This document shows positions 18,245 to 26,945 of a stretch of DNA of 64,000 nt, in pieces; the first letter of the stretch is position 1, and the number at the start of each line of letters is the position of its first letter. The position numbers and the translations under genes were made by a program. The DNA comes from Gammaproteobacteria bacterium. Its GTDB lineage: Bacteria > Pseudomonadota > Gammaproteobacteria > Steroidobacterales > Foliamicaceae. The stretch covers positions 310,001 to 374,000 of the forward strand of contig VXSK01000002.1 of the NCBI GenBank assembly GCA_009838035.1, read 5' to 3'. The notes under the pieces are model-generated. The model had not been told where the DNA came from. It did no database searches and saw only the letters and a list, made by a program, of their open reading frames with translations.

Positions 18245-20269
18245 TCAGTAGCCGATGTGCTGCTGGATCGGGTCCTGCGGCGGTATTACCTGGCTGGCTT
18301 CCTGTGCCTTGGCCGCCCGGGCGGACGCCGGCGCATCGCAGCTTCCCGTTTCGATGAAGCGCAAGGCCGCGGCTATACGCCCCTCTTCCGCCGTTCCGAG
18401 CTGACTGGCCCGGTCATCGGGAACCTCGCACTCTACGGCCAGACCGTCGTAGTAGTCCTCAAACCCGTCGGCGTTGACGGTTGCGAACGAAACAGGCCAC
18501 ATGATTCCCAGGCCGGACCGCCGGTTGCCCGGATCCTCCAGGCAAAAGTCGAATCCGTATTGACCCACCGGCTTACCGTAGGTTCGCTCTCCGATCAATG
18601 TCACGTTTTCATGGGGCTGCATCGCCGTGGCCACAAGTTCGCTGGCGGATGCGGAGCTTCGGCTCGTGATGAACACGACGTTTTCCAGGTCCCGCAGCGA
18701 CGATTCGTTCTCGCACTTGGCGACCAGTTCCTGCGAACCATAGACCCCGCAGCCGAAATAAGCGGTCTCGTTCCAGCCGAAACCCTCCAGCAAGTCGTTG
18801 TGAATTCGCCTTGACAGGACGGTCCGGCGGCCGCCTTCAAAGAGTTCTGGACCCCCGATCAATGTAGCCAGACCGTAAGCGATCGGAACGCTGCCTCCAC
18901 CGTTGTAGCGCAAATCCACGATCAGGTGCCGAACGCCCTGCCGGTTGAACTCGGCAAACTCCTCAAGCAGCCGCTCGTTGGCGTCGCCGAAAAACGTCCT
19001 GAAATGAACGTACCCGGCTTTGCCCGCGCCGGTATCGAATACGGTAGCGTGTTCCTCCGGTACCGTCGGGATGGTAACCAGGTCTTTGGCTACGTCCAGG
19101 GTTGACCGGTCACCGTTCACTTTTTCCAGCTCGAAGGTCACTTCGCGCCCCTCCTCGTTAGGGCCGAACTCGGCGCCGATCTGATCGAAGCTCAAGCTGT
19201 CGATCGCCTTGCCGTTGAGCGAGAGAATCTTGTCGCCACGCTGGAAGCCGGCCTTCCCCGCAGGAGAATTCTGATACACATCAAGGATCTCAAGGTGCAC
19301 CGGTTCGGTGTTTTGATCGACGATATAAATTATTCGAAAACCGAATACGTAGGCCTCTCCGGCAAATATCATGTCCGATCGAATTTTGGTCAGCCAGTAA
19401 CTGAAGCCCCTGTCATGGGTCTCCGGCTTCCAGCGGAGCTCGTCCAGCATGGCGTCGAGGGTATTGTGGTCCTCCAGAACAAGGTCCCCGTACTTGGCTG
19501 CCTGCTCGCTCTCGTCATTGAAGTAATAGACCTCCTCCATGAGATCGAATACTGCCTTTCGGGCTGCCGGATAGGTACAAGCGCTGGCGCCGAACCAATC
19601 CTGACTCAGGGCGAGGGACTGCGGTGAATTCGAAGCGGCGGACGCCGTCACCGTGACTTCAAGTTCCCTGTCCGCGCCGCCATTCAGACCATACCGAACC
19701 ACGATTTCTCCGGAGTCCGTTCCGGATTCGCCGCTCTCGATAAAGGCCCAGTCCACGTCTTCCGGCAGGCTCGCGGTCCAATCCATCGTGCCGTATCCCG
19801 TATTGCTGACCTGCACGGTCACGCTTCCCCCATCCCCCTCGAGATCGGTGCTGACCACGGACAGATCAATGACTGGAGGCGCCTCCGCCTGGCTGATCGT
19901 CACGGTCCGCGAGGCGGACCCGCTCGCCGAGACGGTCAACTCGAACTCTCTTGCGGCGCCATCATTCGCATCCACCTCGATTTGAACGGTCCCTGCATTG
20001 GTTCCGCTGGAGCCGCTTGAAATACGTGCCCAATCGACGCCAGAGGGGATCGATGCCGTCCAGTTGAGCGACCCGCCGCCGCTGTTGGACACGCTTACCG
20101 AAACGTTCTCGCCGCCCGCGTCCGCGTCAATGCTGGTTGCGGAAACACTGAGACTGGGAGGCGGGCCATCATCTCCTGAACCTCCGCAGGCCGCCAGAAA
20201 AATGCCGGCCGCAATCGAAACGATGGAAGTTCGTAAGGAAAACTCGTTCAGATCTTTGAGAATGCGCAT
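18245..20269 (-). CDS. S41-family protease lipoprotein with two BACON-like repeats
   Basis: A 674-residue protein. A lipoprotein signal ends at LAAC (Cys28). Two beta-sandwich repeats of about 90 residues follow (about 40-130 and 130-220); both carry the pattern N-x-GxG-x3-W-x-A-SxPxxVDWAxI typical of BACON/BIG-like modules. The C-terminal half holds a PDZ-like segment (PAGKAGFQRGDKILSLNG) and an S41 (tail-specific/tricorn-like) protease core with FITSRSSASASELVA (likely Ser nucleophile) and GKPVGQYG. The start is the ATG at 20269, because the frame upstream is antisense-free but lies inside the methyltransferase gene. Probably a surface or periplasmic protease. Confidence 0.87.
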   Translation of the reverse strand: MRILKDLNEFSLRTSIVSIAAGIFLAACGGSGDDGPPPSLSVSATSIDADAGGENVSVSVSNSGGGSLNWTASIPSGVDWARISSGSSGTNAGTVQIEVDANDGAAREFELTVSASGSASRTVTISQAEAPPVIDLSVVSTDLEGDGGSVTVQVSNTGYGTMDWTASLPEDVDWAFIESGESGTDSGEIVVRYGLNGGADRELEVTVTASAASNSPQSLALSQDWFGASACTYPAARKAVFDLMEEVYYFNDESEQAAKYGDLVLEDHNTLDAMLDELRWKPETHDRGFSYWLTKIRSDMIFAGEAYVFGFRIIYIVDQNTEPVHLEILDVYQNSPAGKAGFQRGDKILSLNGKAIDSLSFDQIGAEFGPNEEGREVTFELEKVNGDRSTLDVAKDLVTIPTVPEEHATVFDTGAGKAGYVHFRTFFGDANERLLEEFAEFNRQGVRHLIVDLRYNGGGSVPIAYGLATLIGGPELFEGGRRTVLSRRIHNDLLEGFGWNETAYFGCGVYGSQELVAKCENESSLRDLENVVFITSRSSASASELVATAMQPHENVTLIGERTYGKPVGQYGFDFCLEDPGNRRSGLGIMWPVSFATVNADGFEDYYDGLAVECEVPDDRASQLGTAEEGRIAAALRFIETGSCDAPASARAAKAQEASQVIPPQDPIQQHIGY

Positions 20270-20283
20270 TGTCGGGCCGGATC

Positions 20284-21333
20284 CTATTCCGGCTTGTGGC
20301 AGTGCCAGGTCTTGACCACCAGGAACTGACGCGGTCCCGGAGTGATCTCGAAACCGGCGGACTTCAGCAGGCCGTCGAAGTCGTTCTCCATCAGGTCGAT
20401 CGACCAGGGCTCGCCGTTGTCGCGATGGTCCATTTCGAACATGTAGCGCGATTCCGGAGTCATCGGATCGCCGACCGGGAAATCGTAGATGTTGAACACG
20501 CCGCCGGGGCGCAGGATCCGGTAGATCTCGTGCACCACCTTCTCGGTGGCGCTGAACGGAATCTCGTGAAACAGGATGTAGCTGTTGATGACGTCGAAAT
20601 GGCCTTCGTCGAAACCGGTGGACTCTCCCCTGGCCTGCCTGAAGCGCACGGGCAGGTTCATGCCCTTGGCGCGCTTGTGCGCGTATCGCAGCAGCGGTTC
20701 GGACGGGTCCAGGCCCCACACCTCGGCATCGGGATAGCGCTGCTTGAGCGCGGTGGCGCACTGGCCGATGCCCGTCGCCATGTCGAGCGCGCGCTCCACG
20801 CCGCCGCTCAGCGGCTCCTGGCCGCAGGCGACCAGGCCGTTGTGGATCATGTCGCCGGCGTTGAAGCCCATGTAGAACGCGTTGGTCCCATGGTGATAGA
20901 CCTCGCCCGCCAGTGCGTCGCCGACATAGCCGCCCGGTTGAAGGTGAAAGTCGAACTTGATGTAGTCCGGCATCTCGAGGTCCGGGTTCAGCTCCAGCAG
21001 GGAAACGTCCGATTCCTCCTGCAACTCCCGCTCCATCCGTTCGCGGTCGCCGTCGACGGCGCTGAAGGCGGAGTCCCAGGTCATTTCCTGGAGGCTGCGC
21101 AGCATCCGGTTGCGAATCTGCGTGTCGGGGATGCGGTCCATGACGCGGCAAATCGCTTCCACGTCGTCCACCTGGATGCCCGCCTCCTTCAGGGCCGCGC
21201 TTCCCGCCGCGCGCGACTTGGCGCTGACGCCCCCGGCGGTGATCATCGTGCGCAAACTCAAGGCGAAGCCGAGGCGTTGCTCGGCGTCCAGGGATGGAAG
21301 GCGGTTCAGGCCGCCCAGTTGTCCTCGATCCAT
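20284..21333 (-). CDS. Class I SAM-dependent methyltransferase, no export signal (cassette 1)
   Basis: A 349-residue protein. A helical N-terminal region (about 1-120) precedes a Rossmann methyltransferase domain with motif I RALDMATGIGQCATAL, the acidic GLDPSEP and FDVINSYILFHEI. It aligns along its whole length with the gene at 22208-23455, sharing ELNPDLEMPDY, QPGGYVG, YPDAEVWG or FPDAEVWG, and RPGG-F. That relative has a Tat-like leader; this one does not. A small protein gene lies 48 nt upstream. The substrate is unknown. Confidence 0.85.
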   Translation of the reverse strand: MDRGQLGGLNRLPSLDAEQRLGFALSLRTMITAGGVSAKSRAAGSAALKEAGIQVDDVEAICRVMDRIPDTQIRNRMLRSLQEMTWDSAFSAVDGDRERMERELQEESDVSLLELNPDLEMPDYIKFDFHLQPGGYVGDALAGEVYHHGTNAFYMGFNAGDMIHNGLVACGQEPLSGGVERALDMATGIGQCATALKQRYPDAEVWGLDPSEPLLRYAHKRAKGMNLPVRFRQARGESTGFDEGHFDVINSYILFHEIPFSATEKVVHEIYRILRPGGVFNIYDFPVGDPMTPESRYMFEMDHRDNGEPWSIDLMENDFDGLLKSAGFEITPGPRQFLVVKTWHCHKPE

Positions 21334-21381
21334 TTCTCTCTCCGTTTGTGTGCGGTCCCGCAGCCAGGGCGTGTCAGCGCC

Positions 21382-21660
21382 CTAGGGTTCCGGCGGGGCC
21401 TCCTGCACTTCCCCGCCCCGGGCGAATCCGGCATATACCCGCCGGACGAAGGCGTCCCGCCGCGCGGCCTCGGCCTCGATTTCTTCGGCGGACGGCATGT
21501 AAAGCTCCACGGCGTCATCGGGCAAGGCGCCGGCATCGGCCAGCACCTTCTCCAGCAGTTCCAGGCGGCGCCTTGTGGTCCACAATTCGCTGCCGAGCTG
21601 CATCACGGTTTCAACCAGGTGGTCCAGCACCGGATGGTCAAAATATTGCGGATCGTTCAT
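21382..21660 (-). CDS. Small protein paired with methyltransferase (cassette 1)
   Basis: A 92-residue protein without signal or membrane segment. Its core, HPVLDHLVETVMQLGSELW, is followed by a helical R/L/E-rich stretch, and matches the 21850-22194 protein (NPHIDNLMSVVIALGAEIW) in spacing and residue type. Both then have an acidic YxPxxxE segment (ELYMPSAEEIEAE here). It is transcribed with the cassette 1 methyltransferase. No known domain was recognised; it may be a partner or chaperone of the enzyme. Confidence 0.7.
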   Translation of the reverse strand: MNDPQYFDHPVLDHLVETVMQLGSELWTTRRRLELLEKVLADAGALPDDAVELYMPSAEEIEAEAARRDAFVRRVYAGFARGGEVQEAPPEP

Positions 21661-21849
21661 TTGCGTCTCGCGTGACTGCCGACGGAAGCCCGTGCGGCGG
21701 ATATTCTAACGTCGCCCACGCTCCTGCCCGCAAGAATAATGGTAACCTTATGGGGCTTAACGCTTGGGCGCCAATGCCGGTTCTCCGCGAACCGCAGTTC
21801 GACAATTCCGCGGTTCCGCGTAGTTCGGCCAAGAACGGGAGAAAACACC
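21661..21849. promoter_or_regulatory. Divergent intergenic region between the two methyltransferase cassettes
   Basis: This 189-bp gap separates two outward-facing cassettes and must hold both promoters. A TAGAAT on the reverse strand (21703-21708) could be the leftward -10. On the forward side an imperfect inverted repeat, GCGAACCGC and GCGGTTCCGC near 21786-21822, could be an operator. No strong consensus -35 was identified. Confidence 0.35.
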
Positions 21850-22194
21850 ATGAGCGAAAAAGTCGAGAAAGGGCGCAGCAGGGCCGCGCCTTTCATCGCG
21901 GCGGACACGGATGCCGCCATATTCCTGGGTAACCCGCACATCGACAACCTGATGTCCGTCGTGATCGCGCTCGGAGCGGAAATCTGGGCCGACCGCCAGC
22001 GCATCAAGGTTATCGAACGGCTGATGGAAACCGAAGGCATGGCTACGACTGAAATGGTCGAGGCCTACGTGCCGACCGACGCCGAGAAAGAGGCTTGGGA
22101 AGCGGAACGTATGGAAATGGTCGAGCGGGTCTACAGCGTCCTGTCGCGCGATACGTCGAGCGCACGTCCGTTCGGCGAAGAACGCCAGTTCTAG
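21850..22194 (+). CDS. Small protein paired with methyltransferase (cassette 2)
   Basis: A 114-residue soluble protein. Residues about 28-60 (NPHIDNLMSVVIALGAEIW then DRQRIKVIERLME) match the 92-residue protein encoded divergently at 21382-21660. It ends with a charged helix. The ATG at 21850 follows GGGAGAAAACACC, a plausible ribosome site; longer readings upstream have no such site. It is followed 13 nt later by the Tat-type methyltransferase gene. Function unknown. Confidence 0.75.
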   Translation: MSEKVEKGRSRAAPFIAADTDAAIFLGNPHIDNLMSVVIALGAEIWADRQRIKVIERLMETEGMATTEMVEAYVPTDAEKEAWEAERMEMVERVYSVLSRDTSSARPFGEERQF

Positions 22195-22207
22195 GAGGTA
22201 GCGAAAA

Positions 22208-23455
22208 ATGATCAACAGACGATCCGTAATGGGTTTGTTCGCCGGGGCAGCATCCCTGGTGGCAGCGCCATTCGCGAGCCGCGCAGCGCAGCAACGCACC
22301 GCGCCGCCGGCGATGGGATTTTTCGAAACGCGGGACGATCTGCCGCCCCCGCCCAAGACGACCGGGAACGTACCGGGCACTCTGGCGCCGCGGGGCCGCA
22401 ACGGGCGCATGGAACGCCTGCCGGAAATCGACCTGGAAAGCCGGATGGATTTCCTGATGTCGGTACGGACCTTCGCCAACCAGACATTGAGCCAGGCCGC
22501 CGGCCGGCGCGCAAACGATATTCTGGCCAGCAAGGGCATTTCTCCGGACACGGAACTGCCGATGCAGGAAGCCATCGCCCTGCTGCAGGACGATCCCGTC
22601 GTAAGCGCAAGGACCCGGACCTGGATGTCGGTGCAGCAGCTTTCCTGGAACAACATGAAAGCCGAGTGCGAAAACAATGCCGACACCTACCTGAGCGAGA
22701 TGGAAGCGGTCGACAACCGCGGTCCCGGAACCCTGGAACTGAACCCCGACCTCGAGATGCCCGACTACACGCGCCACGAGATCCACATCCAGCCGGGCGG
22801 CTACGTGGGCAACGACTTCGCAGGGCACATGTACGACTACGGCACCAACGGCTTCTATACCGGGCGCAACGACCAGGATGCGTTGCACATGACAGCGGCC
22901 TTCGGGCTGCCGATACCGGAGGACGGCAAGGTCAAGCGCATTCTGGACCTCGGCACCGGCGTCGGCCAACTGGCCATGGCGCTGAAGGAGCGTTTCCCGG
23001 ATGCAGAAGTCTGGGGCATCGATGTCGGCGGGCCAATGGTGCGGTACGGCCATCTGCGCGCGGTGGAAAGGGGGTTGGACGTCAATTTCGCCCAGCGCCT
23101 GGCGGAAGACACGCGCTTCCCCGACAACCACTTCGACCTGGTGACCAGCTACATCATGCTTCATGAAGTCTCGCCCCAGGGCACGAAGGACATCGTCAAC
23201 GAGGCCTTCCGCATCACGCGCCCGGGCGGAATCTTCTACCCCATCGACTTCAACCTGAAGAACCCGTTTCCCCGGACGGCATACGGCCAGTACCGGCGCT
23301 GGTGGGACCATCGCTGGAACAACGAGGTGTGGACGATCAAGTACCGCACCAACGGGCTGCAGGACCTTGTCCGCGCCGCCGGGTTCGATCTGAACGAGGA
23401 GGGGCCGGTCGCCCTGCCGCGGTTCGGCGTGATGAACGCCACCAAGCCCGCATAA
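22208..23455 (+). CDS. Tat-leader class I SAM methyltransferase-like protein (cassette 2)
   Basis: A 415-residue protein. The N-terminus reads MINRRSVMGLFAGAASLVAA, a twin-arginine-type leader. The remainder aligns with the 20284-21333 protein: a helical region, then motif I RILDLGTGVGQLAMAL, acidic IDVGGP, and DLVTSYIMLHEV. A strong Shine-Dalgarno (AGGAGGT at 22193-22199) overlaps the previous stop. It is the second gene of a likely operon with the small protein, an alpha/beta hydrolase and a dipeptidase. If the leader works, a methyltransferase fold is exported folded and possibly with cofactor. Substrate unknown. Confidence 0.83.
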   Translation: MINRRSVMGLFAGAASLVAAPFASRAAQQRTAPPAMGFFETRDDLPPPPKTTGNVPGTLAPRGRNGRMERLPEIDLESRMDFLMSVRTFANQTLSQAAGRRANDILASKGISPDTELPMQEAIALLQDDPVVSARTRTWMSVQQLSWNNMKAECENNADTYLSEMEAVDNRGPGTLELNPDLEMPDYTRHEIHIQPGGYVGNDFAGHMYDYGTNGFYTGRNDQDALHMTAAFGLPIPEDGKVKRILDLGTGVGQLAMALKERFPDAEVWGIDVGGPMVRYGHLRAVERGLDVNFAQRLAEDTRFPDNHFDLVTSYIMLHEVSPQGTKDIVNEAFRITRPGGIFYPIDFNLKNPFPRTAYGQYRRWWDHRWNNEVWTIKYRTNGLQDLVRAAGFDLNEEGPVALPRFGVMNATKPA

Positions 23456-23459
23456 CGGC

Positions 23460-24299
23460 GTGCGCGACAGGAACGGGAAGCTTACCCGCCGGCAGACGCT
23501 CGCGGGGGCTGGCGCCGCGCTCGTCGCTTCGGCGGCGGGGTCGGTCGCGAAGGCCGAGGCCGGGGAAGAATCCAAGACCTTCATCCTCGTGCACGGCACC
23601 TGGCTGGGCGGCTGGAGCTGGCAGTTCGTGCGCCGCATCCTGGAGCGGGCCGGCCACGACGTATACGCGCCTTCGCTGACCGGCTGCGGCGACCGCGCCC
23701 ACACGACAAGTCCGGACGTGGGTCTCGACACCCATATCCAGGACATCGTCAACATCATCGACTTCGAGAGCCTCGATGACGTCATCCTCGTCGGACATTC
23801 CTTCGCCGGCATGGTCATTACCGGCGTCGCGGATGCAAGGCGCGAGCGCATACGGCGCATCGTCTTCTTCGATGCGCTGGTCCCGGCGGGCGACCGCATG
23901 AGCGGCGTGAGCCGCACGCCGGAGGGCGAACTCTCCGAGTACTTCATCAAGCGCATGGAAAAGTTCGTCGACGGCTACCGGATGGACTATTTCGACTCCT
24001 ACCCCCTCGAGATGGTGGTGCCGGATTCCGAACCCGAGCTCCAGGCGCTCCTGAAGGACAAGATCACGCTCCACCCGATGCGCGCCTGGAGCGATGTGCT
24101 GGAGTTGAAAAACGGCGGCTGGGAGGGCCTGCCGCGCACCTATATTCACTGCGTGGGCCAGGAATATTCCATGACCAGCGACTTCATGGTCGGCCCCGCG
24201 CGCGGTCCCGGTTGGCAATTCATCGAACTGGACATCCCGCGCGGCGGCATGCTGACCCACCCGGAACTGGTCGCCGAGACCTTCGTCAATCTGACCTGA
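23460..24299 (+). CDS. Tat-leader alpha/beta hydrolase
   Basis: A 279-residue hydrolase. A leader with twin Arg (KLTRRQTLAGAGAALVASAAG) precedes the fold. HGTWLGGWSW is the oxyanion region, VGHSFAGMV the nucleophile elbow (Ser), and the region MLTHPELVAETF probably holds the catalytic His. It resembles the plant-type methylesterase/hydroxynitrile lyase-like alpha/beta family, which cleaves methyl or acyl esters. The start is a GTG at 23460, 4 nt after the previous stop. Placement behind a methyltransferase suggests, without proof, methyl-ester turnover. Confidence 0.85.
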   Translation: MRDRNGKLTRRQTLAGAGAALVASAAGSVAKAEAGEESKTFILVHGTWLGGWSWQFVRRILERAGHDVYAPSLTGCGDRAHTTSPDVGLDTHIQDIVNIIDFESLDDVILVGHSFAGMVITGVADARRERIRRIVFFDALVPAGDRMSGVSRTPEGELSEYFIKRMEKFVDGYRMDYFDSYPLEMVVPDSEPELQALLKDKITLHPMRAWSDVLELKNGGWEGLPRTYIHCVGQEYSMTSDFMVGPARGPGWQFIELDIPRGGMLTHPELVAETFVNLT

Positions 24300-25516
24300 T
24301 GCGCCGGGCACTGGTCCTGGCGACGGCCCTCGCCTGGGCTGCAGCCGCGAACGGCCAGATTGCGCCGGAGATTCGCGCGCTCCATGATCGCGTGTTTACC
24401 TTCGACGCCCACGTGGACATTCCCCTCACGTTCGCGACGGCGGAATCGGACCCGGGCGTGGACGGATTCGAACCGGTGGACCTGCCGAAGATGGAACGCG
24501 GCGGGCTGGACGCCGCCGCCTTTGCCGTATTTGCCTCACACGGACCGCTGGACGAAACCGGCTACGCGCGGGCGCTCGAACAGGCCCGCACCAAGGCCGC
24601 GGCCATCCGCCGCATGGCTCTCGAAATGTATCCGCAGCGCATCGGCCTCGCGTTGACGGCGGACGATCTGCGCACCCATACGGCCGAAGGACGGCGCAGC
24701 GCTCTGATGTCCATGCTGAACGCCTACAGCCTGGGCGCAGGGGGAGAGCACCTCGATGAGTTTTTCGCTGCTGGCGTGCGCATGGTCGGATTCACCCACC
24801 TCGGGCACAACCAGTTTGCCGATTCGGCACGCCCCAGCCCTCGATTGGGCGATGTCCCGGCACGGCACGGGGGCCTGTCGGACGCGGGCCGGAACCTGGT
24901 GGCCCGTCTGAACGACTTGGGCGTGATCATCGACGTATCGCAGATCACCGAGGATGCCCTGCTACAGACTGTCGCCCTGAGCCGCGCACCGGTCGTGGCG
25001 TCGCACGTGGGCGTGAAGGCGCTGGTGGACCATCCTCGCAACCTGAGCGACCGGGCCCTTGAGGCGGTTGGGTCCTCCGGTGGCGTCGTGCACATAGTCG
25101 CCTTCGACGGATACCTCAAGGAACCCAGCCCCGAACGCTCCAATGCCATTCTCGATCTGTTGAGCCGCAACCGACGCGAGACCGTCGAGCAGCGCGAGAC
25201 CTACTTCCGCGAAACACAGGAAATCAACGAGCGCCTGCCCGGCGCATCCGTATCCGACCTCGTGGACCAGGTGGATTACGTCGTGTATCTGCTGGGTATC
25301 GACCACGTGGGGCTGGCCACGGATTTCAACCATGGAGGCGGCATCGCCGGCTGGCGGGACGAAGGCGACGCGGCCAATGTGACGACGGAACTGGTACGCC
25401 GCGGCTACTCCGAACAGGACGTCGCGAAGATCTGGGGCGGCAACTTTCTGCGCGTGTTCGAACAGGTAAGCGCCCTGTCTCGCTCTACACGGCCGCCCCC
25501 GGCAGCAGAGCGGTGA
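24299..25516 (+). CDS. Exported membrane dipeptidase (peptidase M19)
   Basis: A 405-residue renal-dipeptidase-like enzyme with a short signal (MRRALVLATALAWAAAANGQ). Metal-binding features include FDAHVDIPLTF (the HxD motif), a Glu in the AGVRMVGFTHLGHN strand region, VVASHVGVKAL and GIDHVGLATDF. It hydrolyses dipeptides or D-amino-acid-containing peptides in the periplasm. The ATG shares one base with the previous stop (TGATG). Its last 32 nt overlap the 3' end of the convergent decarboxylase gene. Confidence 0.9.
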   Translation: MRRALVLATALAWAAAANGQIAPEIRALHDRVFTFDAHVDIPLTFATAESDPGVDGFEPVDLPKMERGGLDAAAFAVFASHGPLDETGYARALEQARTKAAAIRRMALEMYPQRIGLALTADDLRTHTAEGRRSALMSMLNAYSLGAGGEHLDEFFAAGVRMVGFTHLGHNQFADSARPSPRLGDVPARHGGLSDAGRNLVARLNDLGVIIDVSQITEDALLQTVALSRAPVVASHVGVKALVDHPRNLSDRALEAVGSSGGVVHIVAFDGYLKEPSPERSNAILDLLSRNRRETVEQRETYFRETQEINERLPGASVSDLVDQVDYVVYLLGIDHVGLATDFNHGGGIAGWRDEGDAANVTTELVRRGYSEQDVAKIWGGNFLRVFEQVSALSRSTRPPPAAER

Positions 25517-26945
25517 GCACACGCTCGACTGCATGGACGGTCTTCCGGACGTCGTCGGGCTGGGTAGCCCAGGAGCAGACGCTAATCCGCATCGCGCGCA
25601 TGCCACGCCAGTGGGTACCGCCGAACCATGCCGTTCCTTCGGCCTGAATGGCGGCGATCACCCGGTCGGTGAATCCGTCGTGATCGGTACCGGCGGGGTC
25701 CCGAAATCGGACCAGCCCCTGATTGATGACCGCGGGCGAGAGGACCTCGGTACCGGGAAGGGAGCCGATGCCCTCTACGAGATTCGCTGCGGCATCGCTG
25801 CATCGCTCGACGATGTCAGCGATCCCGCGGCGGCCGAGCGCCTTCACCGCGGCGTACACAGGGACACCTCGACCGCGACGGGACCACTCGGGGGTCCAAT
25901 TGAGTTGGTCCCGAGCGCTGGCGGCGTGGGTCAGGTACGGAGCCCGGATGCTCATGGCAGCGCGATGCGCCTCCCGGTGGCGGATAGCTACGAAGCCGAT
26001 ATCGAACGGCGTGTTGAGCCATTTGTGGGCGTCGGTCGCCCACGAGTCGGCCCCTTCGACACCGTCGAGCAAGTGGGCGAAACGCGGCGACACCTTCGCC
26101 CATAGCCCGAACGCGCCATCAACATGCACCCAAGTGTTGCCACGCGAGCGACAGAGCGGCATCACGGTCCGGAATTCATCGAAGTTCCCGGTGTTGATAT
26201 CGCCGGCAGAAAGGCAGACCGCTACTGGGGCATCCTCCAGTTCAGTTAGCAACGCCGCGAGTGCCGGAACATCCAGTCGGTCGGCCGTGGTGGGCACGAG
26301 GTGGAGATGCTTCGATCCGAGCCCCAATATCCGCACCGCCCGGTCCACTGAGTGGTGTCCGTGCGTGCCCGTGACGACGTGCAGTTGGGGGGCGTTCCCG
26401 AGCCCCTCGCGCTCCGGATCATGTCCGCAGCCGAGGAGCAGGTAGCGGCGGGCGGCGGCCAGGGCCGTCACGTGAGCGAGTTGGCACCCCGAGGTAAAGG
26501 CGAACGACGAGTGGTCGGGAAGGCCCAACAGTTCGATGACCCAGCGGCCGGCGATTTCCTCAATCACCGCTTCGGCGGGGGAACAAGCCGCCAATGTCGC
26601 GTTCTGATCCCAGGCGGACACCAGCCAGTCCGCCGCCAGCGCCGCAGGATGTGCGCCACCAATGACCCAACCGTAGAAGCGTCCACCGGCGCATCCAAGC
26701 AGTCCGCCCTCTACGTTTGCGACGAGATCGTCGATGACGGACACGGGGTCCGAGCTATACTCCGGCAGGGGGCTGTCGAGGCGGCGCCGCAACTCCGGAG
26801 GAGTGCGACTGGCGGCTACCGGCCGCTGGTCGACCTCCGCGAGCCAGTCGATGGCGTGCTCGGCGGCTGCGCGCAGTGCGGGCCCCACGGAAGTCAGGGT
26901 TGGCGCGTAGGGCTGTTCCTCTTTGATGGGAAGCAGGCGGTTCAT
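25485..26945 (-). CDS. Pyridoxal-dependent decarboxylase (group II)
   Basis: A 486-residue PLP enzyme of the aromatic-amino-acid/glutamate decarboxylase family. FTSGCQLAHVTALAAAR, NTGNFDEF, HVDGAFGLWA and the Schiff-base motif DAHKWLNTPFD are visible. It should remove the carboxyl of an amino acid in the cytosol; the substrate is not determinable, and some relatives are aldolases or beta-type enzymes. The start is the ATG at 26945 (MNRLLPIKEEQ), which overlaps the stop of the upstream repair gene (ATGA). Confidence 0.9.
   Translation of the reverse strand: MNRLLPIKEEQPYAPTLTSVGPALRAAAEHAIDWLAEVDQRPVAASRTPPELRRRLDSPLPEYSSDPVSVIDDLVANVEGGLLGCAGGRFYGWVIGGAHPAALAADWLVSAWDQNATLAACSPAEAVIEEIAGRWVIELLGLPDHSSFAFTSGCQLAHVTALAAARRYLLLGCGHDPEREGLGNAPQLHVVTGTHGHHSVDRAVRILGLGSKHLHLVPTTADRLDVPALAALLTELEDAPVAVCLSAGDINTGNFDEFRTVMPLCRSRGNTWVHVDGAFGLWAKVSPRFAHLLDGVEGADSWATDAHKWLNTPFDIGFVAIRHREAHRAAMSIRAPYLTHAASARDQLNWTPEWSRRGRGVPVYAAVKALGRRGIADIVERCSDAAANLVEGIGSLPGTEVLSPAVINQGLVRFRDPAGTDHDGFTDRVIAAIQAEGTAWFGGTHWRGMRAMRISVCSWATQPDDVRKTVHAVERVLTALLPGAAV

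Noticed and set aside
20269-21675. Plus-strand 468-codon frame over the cassette 1 methyltransferase
   Set aside because: No motif, biased composition; the reverse-strand methyltransferase is supported by its paralogue at 22208.
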